This document shows, piece by piece, positions 57,281-64,000 of a DNA stretch of 64,000 nucleotides. The position numbers and the translations under genes were made by a program. Within the stretch, counting starts at the first letter, position 1. The number at the start of each line of letters is the position of its first letter. Origin of the DNA: Bacillus pumilus (GTDB lineage Bacteria; Bacillota; Bacilli; Bacillales; Bacillaceae); NCBI RefSeq assembly GCF_003431975.1, contig NZ_CP027116.1:2046001-2110000 (forward strand). Direction: 5' to 3'. The notes below the pieces were generated by a model. It had not been told where the DNA came from and did not search any database. It was given only the letters and a program-made list of their open reading frames with translations.

Positions 57281-59052
57281 TGGGAAATTTTCAAGTAAAG
57301 AGAAACAAAGAATCTAAAGGACAAAATTACCTAGAACAAACCACAAGTGTTTCAAAATTGACGGAAAATCAAAGCTCAGACAACCATATGCGTCAACAGA
57401 TAAAAAAATGGACAACATTCTATAGACTTAACACACATAGATTTGTTGAACATTATTTTGGCATAGACCTCTTTTTATTCCAAAAGATTTTATTATATTT
57501 TATGAATATTAACACTTATTTTATGTTAGTTGCCGCAAGGGGTTTATCTAAATCATTTATGATTGCTATTTTCGCTTGTGCAAGATGCGTGCTTTACCCA
57601 AATACAAAAGTTGTAATTGCCTCTGGTGTTAAAAAACAAGCAAAATTGATTATCACCGAAAAAATAGAAAAGGAATTAATGCAATATCCAAACTTAAGCC
57701 GAGAAATAAAACAAATAAGATCCTCTTCAAATGAAGCAATGGTTGTTTTTCATAATGGATCAACAATTGAAGCAGTAACATCTAATGAAAACTCACGTGG
57801 TTATCGTGGAAACATCCTCATACTAGAAGAATTTAGAATGATTGATGAGAATGTGCTTAAAACAGTTTTAAAACCTTTCTTAAATGTATACAGGCAGCCT
57901 CCCTATCTCAAGAAAGAAAAGTATCGCCATCTCACAGAAGAAAATATCGAAGTTTACATCTCTTCGGCTCATTACACATCAAACTGGATGTGGAAATCTA
58001 TGCAGGCTGCTAGAGATGCAATGTTAAAAGGTAGAGACACGATGATTTTCTCGCTTGACTATTTAACCTCAATTTATCATGGCTTACTTTCAAAAGAAAG
58101 AATTGACAAAGACCGAGAAAGTTCTGATTTTGATGAAATTTCATTTACAATGGAATATGAAAATCTAATGTATGGTCAAAACTCAAACGCTCTATATAAA
58201 CTAGATGATATAACGAAAAATAGAACACTTAAAAAGCCTTTTTATCCTATCTCCAATATTGAATATTCTACTCAAAAACAAAAAAGAAAAGAAAAGCTTA
58301 AAGATGGAGAAATTAGAATACTTAGTGTTGATGTGGCGTTAATGGGTGGAGATGCAAATGATAACACCGTTATAACATGCATGAGACTATTGCCTAATGG
58401 TGATAAATACCAACGTAAGGTTCCTTACATAGAAACTTTAGAAGGAAACCACACTGAGGATCAAGCAATCAGAATCAAGCAGCTATTCGAAGATTTTCAG
58501 GCCAGCTACGTTGCTTTAGATACCCACGGTAACGGAATGTCAGTTTATGATGCTCTAGCAAAAGTAAACTATGATGAAGAGCGTGATATTGAATACGAGG
58601 CTTGGTGTGCTTTTAATGATGAAGAAATGAGAAAAAGAGCCAAGACCCCCAATCCATTACCTGTTGTATTTTCAATTAAAGGAAACACTAAATTAAACCA
58701 CGAAATCGCCTCTGCATTACGTGTGAATCTTCAAAGTTCAAATATCGAATTGTTAATTAGTGAAATTGAAGGCAGTGATTTCCTCTCAGATAAATCCTCA
58801 TACAAAAATGCTGTTATTGAAGATAAAGTAAGAATGAAAACCCCTTACATACAAACAACTCTCCTTGTGAACGAATTGGTTAACTTAAACCACGAAATTG
58901 TTGGTGGTTTTATAAAGATTAAAGAGAAATCCGGCAAGAGGAAAGACAGGTATTCCTCATTGGCCTACGGAAATTATTTGGCTAGGTACTTAGAAAGTGA
59001 GCGCCTAACCAAAGACAATTTTGACGAAGAAGATGATTTAGTATATTTCTAA
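57280..59052 (+). CDS. yonF: Terminase large subunit (YonF)
   Basis: 590 residues. ATPase: MLVAARGLSKSFMIAIFA (Walker A variant, about 85), VVIASGVKKQAKLI, ILILEEFRMIDEN (Walker B plus Glu, about 180). Nuclease: LSVDVALMGGDANDNTVI (about 350), YVALDTHGNGMSVYD (about 410) and a C-terminal RKDRYSSLAYGNYL. It cuts and pumps DNA into the prohead. SPbeta counterpart YonF. Confidence 0.92.
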   Translation: MGNFQVKRNKESKGQNYLEQTTSVSKLTENQSSDNHMRQQIKKWTTFYRLNTHRFVEHYFGIDLFLFQKILLYFMNINTYFMLVAARGLSKSFMIAIFACARCVLYPNTKVVIASGVKKQAKLIITEKIEKELMQYPNLSREIKQIRSSSNEAMVVFHNGSTIEAVTSNENSRGYRGNILILEEFRMIDENVLKTVLKPFLNVYRQPPYLKKEKYRHLTEENIEVYISSAHYTSNWMWKSMQAARDAMLKGRDTMIFSLDYLTSIYHGLLSKERIDKDRESSDFDEISFTMEYENLMYGQNSNALYKLDDITKNRTLKKPFYPISNIEYSTQKQKRKEKLKDGEIRILSVDVALMGGDANDNTVITCMRLLPNGDKYQRKVPYIETLEGNHTEDQAIRIKQLFEDFQASYVALDTHGNGMSVYDALAKVNYDEERDIEYEAWCAFNDEEMRKRAKTPNPLPVVFSIKGNTKLNHEIASALRVNLQSSNIELLISEIEGSDFLSDKSSYKNAVIEDKVRMKTPYIQTTLLVNELVNLNHEIVGGFIKIKEKSGKRKDRYSSLAYGNYLARYLESERLTKDNFDEEDDLVYF

Positions 59053-59070
59053 TAGAAAAGAGGTGAAAAA

Positions 59071-60597
59071 GTGGTAAAAAAGATCAAGCAAGTGGATATT
59101 GAATCTGAGGAACATAAGCAAATGTTGAATGATCTGGAAACGTACGCATCAACCTTTGCTACTGGTTTTGTTTCAAACTTATTCTCCAAAGGAATTATAA
59201 ATGATGTAACAGCGGAACAGTTAAAAGAATATTTCTCCTCACCTGATGCGTATCAAAGAGAGATAGAAGATTTAGCCAACTATTTTTATGTGTCCACTGG
59301 AGAAATCCATCAACTTTTCGAACTCATTGAAGCTCTACCTACATTAAATTTTAAAATAGATTCCTTTGAAAATCCCGATGCTTCAGAAAGCCATGTTAAA
59401 ACAATAAAAAAAGTTTTGCATAAGAATAAGCACAAGCGATTAACTAGAGATTTGTTGAAACAAACTGCAGCTGCAGGAATTTTAATTGGTATTTGGCTAG
59501 GTGACAAAAAATCTCCCTACCCCTTCATCTTCGATGGATCAAAATATGTACAACCTTCTTATCGTAGAAATGGTGAATGGGTATGCACGTTGAATATGAG
59601 TTTTTTTGATAATATCTCTGATAATGATGCCCACCGCAAAGATCTGATTTCGAATTTCCACCCCTATATTACATATCAAGATTATCAAAACTTCAAAAAA
59701 GATACCGTTCAATATAAATATAAAGAGCTTCCTCAAAACAGAACATTCTGTCTTAGAACTGGGACTCTTAAGAGAAATCAGGGTTTAGGTACATCTTGGG
59801 TTGCTCCTGGTCTCTATGATGTTCTCCATAAGAAAAAGCTTAAAGATGTTGAGCAATCCATTGCGAATAAAATCATTAATGCAGTTGCGGTATTGACAAT
59901 TGGTACTGATAAAAATAATGGAGAATACAGCAACCAAAAACTTCCTAAGCCTATCAAACAAAAAATCCACTCGGGAGTAAAACAAGCTTTAGAGAAAAAT
60001 CAAACTGATGGTGTAACTGTCGTTTCCATTCCAGATTATGCAAGCTTAGACTTTCCTGATGTTAAAACTGACGGTTTAGATGGCAAGAAATTCGATCATA
60101 TAAACAACGATATTCAATCTGCATATGGTCTTTCTGGGTCTATGTTAAATGGCGAAGGCGGTAACTATGCAACATCTTCATTGAATTTAGATACCTTTTA
60201 TAAAAGGATTGGAGTTCTTTTAGAAGATATTGAACAAGAAGTGTATCAGAAATTGTTTAATTTAATTCTGCCAAAGAATCAAAGTGACAATTACTATATT
60301 GTATATGACAAAGAGAAACCGTTGACTCTCAAAGAGAAGGTTGACTTACTGTTGAAATTAAACGATAAAGGCTGGTCGATTAAACATGTAGTCGACAATA
60401 TCCCTGGAGTGTCGTGGGAATCATATTTAGATCAAACACTTCATGAAACAGAAACATTACAACTGCAAGATAAAATCAAGCCATACCAAACATCATATAC
60501 ATTCTCAGGTAACGATCCAGGGAATATTTCTGATGACACTTCGACTAATGAAAACACATTAAAATCTAAATCATCAGACGGAAACAACACTCCATAG
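59071..60597 (+). CDS. yonE: Portal protein (YonE)
   Basis: 508 residues from GTG 59071 behind AGAGGTGAAAAA. Size and place directly after the terminase fit a portal, and it resembles SPbeta YonE, predicted portal and the known trigger of the ICEBs1 defence protein SpbK. C-terminus polar and disordered (SDDTSTNENTLKSKSSDG). Forms the DNA entry channel. Confidence 0.85.
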   Translation: MVKKIKQVDIESEEHKQMLNDLETYASTFATGFVSNLFSKGIINDVTAEQLKEYFSSPDAYQREIEDLANYFYVSTGEIHQLFELIEALPTLNFKIDSFENPDASESHVKTIKKVLHKNKHKRLTRDLLKQTAAAGILIGIWLGDKKSPYPFIFDGSKYVQPSYRRNGEWVCTLNMSFFDNISDNDAHRKDLISNFHPYITYQDYQNFKKDTVQYKYKELPQNRTFCLRTGTLKRNQGLGTSWVAPGLYDVLHKKKLKDVEQSIANKIINAVAVLTIGTDKNNGEYSNQKLPKPIKQKIHSGVKQALEKNQTDGVTVVSIPDYASLDFPDVKTDGLDGKKFDHINNDIQSAYGLSGSMLNGEGGNYATSSLNLDTFYKRIGVLLEDIEQEVYQKLFNLILPKNQSDNYYIVYDKEKPLTLKEKVDLLLKLNDKGWSIKHVVDNIPGVSWESYLDQTLHETETLQLQDKIKPYQTSYTFSGNDPGNISDDTSTNENTLKSKSSDGNNTP

Positions 60598-60634
60598 CTC
60601 TCCCCTTTTTGTCTTTGGAAGGAGGTGAAAATAC

Positions 60635-62056
60635 TTGAAAGACAAACAAAAGAAAATTGATTATAAACTTCAATTAAATGAAATTAAAGCAAGCGATGAT
60701 CCATCCAAATTATCTTGCACATTTGTCATTTTTGATTTTGAAAAGTCTCATAATAATACAGTAATTTCAAAAGAAGTAGCTCTTGAAACAGCCGCTACGA
60801 TTATCAATAAGCCAATTGTAGCAAAATACAATGAGGTTGATTCCATTGGAACAGCAACTGATTCATTTGGGTCTCACGAGATGTATTTAAGCACTGATAA
60901 ACACGGTGATTTAGAGGTGAAGATGGATACCGCAGCAATCGGTGTTTTCACAAGTAAGGGCTACATCATGGAAATGGTAGGCTCTAACGGAGAAAAGACT
61001 GAAGTACTCGCTGCTGATGCCATTCTATGGAGATCACGTTTTAAAGATGCTTGTGATCTGCTTTTAGAGTGGAATTCCAGAGGTATAAATGTAAATACGA
61101 GTTGCGAACTACTTTATTCAAATTACACATTTAAAGATGGTATTGAATATCTTGAATCGCCTGTTTACTTAGAAGGTCATGCTATTTTGAACTCTGAAAA
61201 ACGTGGAGATCAAGACATTGTTTTCCCTGCATATGATTCAAGCAAACTATTGAGTTTTAATGAAAAAAATAAATTTGAAAAGCTTATTGCACAGGCAATT
61301 ATCAATGAAAAGGAAGGTGAAAATGTGAGTTTCAAGAAAGTGTTTGAGTTATCCCATGATGATGTTAGATCACTGTTATACTCCAAGCTAGATCCAGAAT
61401 TAGGTGAGAATGTTCACTCATATATTTGTGATGTTTATGAAAATTACTTTGTCGTTAACATCGAAGATTACAACGCAAAGACAGACTCATACTATAAGTA
61501 CAATTACACAAAAAATGATGACGTTATCGACATCCAATTCGACTCTAAACAAGAAGTGTTCCTTAAGAGAAATTGGGAAGAGGTTACTCCAGAAGAAGTC
61601 ACGAATCAGCTTAATGCAAAAGATCAACAAATCAGTGATTTAACTACTAAACTGTCTGCTAAAGAAGATTTAGAATCTAAATTCAATAGCGCAAGCGAAA
61701 AACTAGTACAGCTTAATCAAACGGTTGAAGAGTTAGCCCCTTTTAAAGAGCAATATGAGAAGGTTCAATTCGAAGCTCGTTTAAACGAAAAAAGTGAGCA
61801 TTTCAAAGTCAAATTTAATGCATTGAATGCTTCAGATAAGTTTGAGACTGATGAAGTTCAAACACTTCTATCAGAAGTAGCGAAACAGGATGAGAATTCT
61901 GACAAAGCTCTGTTGCAGTTGAATTCTATTCTAGTTGATTTAGTTTCCACTGATATCTCCCCTACCGAGATCCCCCCTCTCAGAGAACAATCCAGTATTC
62001 GTAAAGAGTTAATTCCAAAAGACGATTCATTTGAGGCAAGATATTTTATTAAATAA
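60635..62056 (+). CDS. yonD: Prohead protease/scaffold-type protein (YonD-like)
   Basis: 473 residues from TTG 60635 after GGAGGTGAAAATAC. N-terminal beta-rich part (LSCTFVIFDFEKSHNN, INKPIVAKYNEVDS, YLEGHAILNSEKRGDQ) resembles phage prohead proteases; residues 320-400 (NQLNAKDQQISDLTTKLSAK) form a long coiled coil typical of a scaffold. Between portal and capsid genes, as such fusions are. Catalytic residues not identified. Confidence 0.7.
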   Translation: MKDKQKKIDYKLQLNEIKASDDPSKLSCTFVIFDFEKSHNNTVISKEVALETAATIINKPIVAKYNEVDSIGTATDSFGSHEMYLSTDKHGDLEVKMDTAAIGVFTSKGYIMEMVGSNGEKTEVLAADAILWRSRFKDACDLLLEWNSRGINVNTSCELLYSNYTFKDGIEYLESPVYLEGHAILNSEKRGDQDIVFPAYDSSKLLSFNEKNKFEKLIAQAIINEKEGENVSFKKVFELSHDDVRSLLYSKLDPELGENVHSYICDVYENYFVVNIEDYNAKTDSYYKYNYTKNDDVIDIQFDSKQEVFLKRNWEEVTPEEVTNQLNAKDQQISDLTTKLSAKEDLESKFNSASEKLVQLNQTVEELAPFKEQYEKVQFEARLNEKSEHFKVKFNALNASDKFETDEVQTLLSEVAKQDENSDKALLQLNSILVDLVSTDISPTEIPPLREQSSIRKELIPKDDSFEARYFIK

Positions 62057-62073
62057 TTGGAGGCAAAATTAAA

Positions 62074-62610
62074 ATGGCAACAAAACTTCAAAAAGCTATT
62101 ACTGAAGTAGGTAAACATACTACTGGCAATTTAAATTCATTAAAAATTAAAACAGTGGCGCATGGCGCTAAAGTGTCTGGTTCTGATATTGATAATTTCA
62201 CATTGGTGGAACTAGGATTCAATTCAGACGGAGATCGTATTGCGAAAAAATTGTCTGATAAGACGAAAAAAGCTTATTTGATTGCGACTCCAGAAACTCG
62301 TTACATGGGTGAGTCACTAAGAGACTTTTACAATGGTGACGGCGAACGTGCAAGAATTGTTATTTTAGAGCCCGCTTATACTCGCTTCGATGTTTCGGCA
62401 TTCACGCTTAACACTGGTCAAACTGAAGTTAAACGTGGACAAGTAGCCCATTTCGACATTGCAACGGATAAATATATTCTGAGTGATGCTGCAGCACCGC
62501 ATGAAGACTATGAAGGCTCTTCAGCTAAATTCCTAGTAGTCAATGGTGAAGATGACCTTAGTTATACGATGGGTCAAAAACTTGTTCGACTTGAAGTAAT
62601 TGAAGCTTAA
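62074..62610 (+). CDS. yonC: YonC-like head protein
   Basis: 178 residues behind TTGGAGGCAAAAT. Beta-rich (VKRGQVAHFDIATDKYIL). Position between scaffold and capsid genes suggests a head decoration or stabilising protein. No catalytic motif. Confidence 0.75.
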   Translation: MATKLQKAITEVGKHTTGNLNSLKIKTVAHGAKVSGSDIDNFTLVELGFNSDGDRIAKKLSDKTKKAYLIATPETRYMGESLRDFYNGDGERARIVILEPAYTRFDVSAFTLNTGQTEVKRGQVAHFDIATDKYILSDAAAPHEDYEGSSAKFLVVNGEDDLSYTMGQKLVRLEVIEA

Positions 62611-62651
62611 GTAATTACATACAAAAATTTCTCAATAAAAGGAGCATTTTA

Positions 62652-63665
62652 ATGTTTGATAATGTAAAAGTTAGAGGCCTATTCAGCCGTGTTCTCAACA
62701 ACCAAATGGAGCAAAAGGATGAATCGGATATCAAAGAATGTATTAAAAAAGTATTTGGTGATGGCACAGTAAATCCTGACCCTTCAATGTTACATCAATT
62801 CAACAATTTGGTTGTTGAACAAGCAGATGCCATTGCAAAGCCTAAAGTTACAGAGTTGTTTAAGCTTTTTGCTGATACTGACCAAGAAAAACCAGGAACG
62901 CTCAAACAACTTAAAATTCCGAAGAAAAACAAAGCTAAATTTGTATGGTCTGCATCTGGTTCAGGCGTAGATTTAGTTCGTGTTGAAGGTCGTGAGTCCA
63001 TTACTGCAGTGCCACAAACACTTTCTACAGGATTCTACTATGAACCTCTAGATCTCGTTACGGACACTGTTGTTGCTTTTGATAAGCTTGTTAATGACAT
63101 TGCTGATGCAAAAGTTCGTCTATATTTAGATAAAATTCACGAATTAACCGCTTCGGCAGTTAGCTCTGGAAAAATCCCTGCAAAGAACGTACAAACTGGA
63201 TCCAACCTAACTATTCAAAAATACAGTGAGTTAGCTTCTGTTCTTCAACGTTATGGAGGTCGCCCAGTATTTATTGCAGATTCATTGCTTATTGACTATT
63301 TTGCTAATCAACAAGGGACTGATCCGAAATACGTCAATCTTCTTTCTGACAAAATCAAAGAGGAGCTTCTTACAGCTCTAAACCCATCTACAATCGGAAG
63401 AACTACAGCTGTTAACTTGATTAACCCATTCACTGATGAAACAAATACAAAAGTTGAGTTGCCAGTAAATAAAGGGTACATGTTTGCTGGTGGAGTATCA
63501 CAAAAACCATTCTCTGTTGTGGAATACGGTGGTTTAAAACAAATGACTGAACAAGATATTGAAGATGAGCGAGTAAAAATGAAAATCACTCAGTCTGCTT
63601 CTCTAGTTCTACTGTTCGGCGAAGCTATCGGCATCATCGAAGAACAGGCTGCAGTATCCATTTAA
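62652..63665 (+). CDS. yonB: Major capsid protein (YonB)
   Basis: 337 residues behind AAAGGAGCATTTTA. The HK97-like plan is suggested by an N-terminal helical arm (MFDNVKVRGLFSRVLNNQME), a long spine helix (LVNDIADAKVRLYLDKIHEL, about 145) and a beta-rich C-terminal domain. Gene order terminase-portal-protease-decoration-capsid supports it. Equivalent to SPbeta YonB. Confidence 0.82.
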   Translation: MFDNVKVRGLFSRVLNNQMEQKDESDIKECIKKVFGDGTVNPDPSMLHQFNNLVVEQADAIAKPKVTELFKLFADTDQEKPGTLKQLKIPKKNKAKFVWSASGSGVDLVRVEGRESITAVPQTLSTGFYYEPLDLVTDTVVAFDKLVNDIADAKVRLYLDKIHELTASAVSSGKIPAKNVQTGSNLTIQKYSELASVLQRYGGRPVFIADSLLIDYFANQQGTDPKYVNLLSDKIKEELLTALNPSTIGRTTAVNLINPFTDETNTKVELPVNKGYMFAGGVSQKPFSVVEYGGLKQMTEQDIEDERVKMKITQSASLVLLFGEAIGIIEEQAAVSI

Positions 63666-63701
63666 ATTAAGTTAAAAAGGATTGATTAGGAGGAATATTA
63701 A

Positions 63702-64000
63702 TTGACGGAAAAAGTTAAATTAGGACGTTATAGAAATACATCATACTTTGTAGGATACACTGGCGACGGTGCAAATAAACAATATACTTGGGCTGGTAGT
63801 AAAAATGGAAAAGTCGATATCAAAGAAGTTCCAAGAGAACTAGTTGATTGGTTAACAATGAGTACCGTATGTTTTGATAAAGGTGAATTGGTTTTGATTG
63901 AGGAAAATGAGGAATCAAAAGAAATCCAAGACTCTATTAATGATGTTGAGACTTATGTTAACAACACTCATACCAAAGAAGAAATTGAGACCATGATTAA
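63702..64000 (+). CDS. yonA: YonA-like head/connector protein, partial
   Basis: TTG 63702 behind TAGGAGGAATATTAA; open to the window end, 99 codons seen. (M)[18 protein letters not shown] then a polar helical part. Located after the capsid gene, the place of SPbeta yonA. Confidence 0.7.
   Translation, partial: MTEKVKLGRYRNTSYFVGYTGDGANKQYTWAGSKNGKVDIKEVPRELVDWLTMSTVCFDKGELVLIEENEESKEIQDSINDVETYVNNTHTKEEIETMI

Overview
The window is a large part of the genome of an SPbeta-like temperate Bacillus phage or prophage. The identification rests on recognisable relatives of SPbeta proteins in conserved order: a PHP-containing DNA polymerase (YorL), RecJ/DHH nuclease (YorK), primase (YorJ), DnaB helicase (YorI), the arbitrium pair AimR/AimP, the tyrosine-recombinase-fold repressor MrpR (YopR), the single-subunit RNA polymerase YonO, an HU protein (YonN), and the YonK-to-YonA packaging and head genes. 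DNA is AT-rich, ribosome binding sites are Bacillus-type, and TTG and GTG starts are common. No host gene and no att site is visible.

Layout. (1) 1-12 kb, leftward: replication module of polymerase, DHH nuclease, primase, helicase, a Sak4-like ATPase and a protein with an SSB-type tail. (2) 11-26 kb, leftward: many small overlapping accessory genes, with recognisable guanylate kinase, two phosphoesterase-type proteins, a three-domain RNA repair enzyme, RNase H and a Dda/RecD-type helicase. (3) 26-33 kb: lysis-lysogeny control. YopS-like HTH reads rightward; MrpR, YopQ, YopP, YopO, the AimX-position gene, AimP and AimR read leftward. (4) 33-38 kb: accessory patch with an AlbA_2 (Schlafen-type) gene carrying a frameshift, a rightward operon for a secreted protein plus partner, and several small genes, some broken. 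(5) 38-47 kb, leftward: small zinc-ribbon proteins, a DNA methyltransferase, an LPD29-type protein, a P-loop protein, and a yonT/SR6 type I toxin-antitoxin. (6) 47-49.4 kb: a gene-free region with nested hairpins and iterons beside a tubulin-like TubZ/TubR pair. (7) 49.5-64 kb, rightward: HTH regulator, YonO, HU, about 1 kb of highly structured non-coding sequence containing a tRNA-like domain, then YonK, phosphoesterase, terminase, portal, protease/scaffold, capsid and the start of YonA.

Control logic. About twenty copies of a 17-bp element (AAAATACAAATWACATA in the direction of transcription) precede genes throughout. In at least five copies it fills exactly the 17-bp spacer between a -35 and a -10 hexamer. 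This is the SPbeta repeated element (SPBRE), the known operator of MrpR, so one repressor can silence all the lytic promoters. AimR/AimP tunes the decision at a promoter just after aimP, and a LexA-type SOS box lies in the yopS divergent region. Once derepressed, YonO, made from a tandem SPBRE promoter, would transcribe late genes.

Most exciting candidates: the giant structured RNA region (53.09-54.06 kb; compare GOLLD/ROOL RNAs), the TubZ-type cytomotive system with iterons, the arbitrium variant with predicted peptide DPGRGG, and the repressor-in-spacer promoter architecture. Several one-base frameshifts (polymerase C-terminus, AlbA_2 gene, two small genes) suggest decay or sequencing error.
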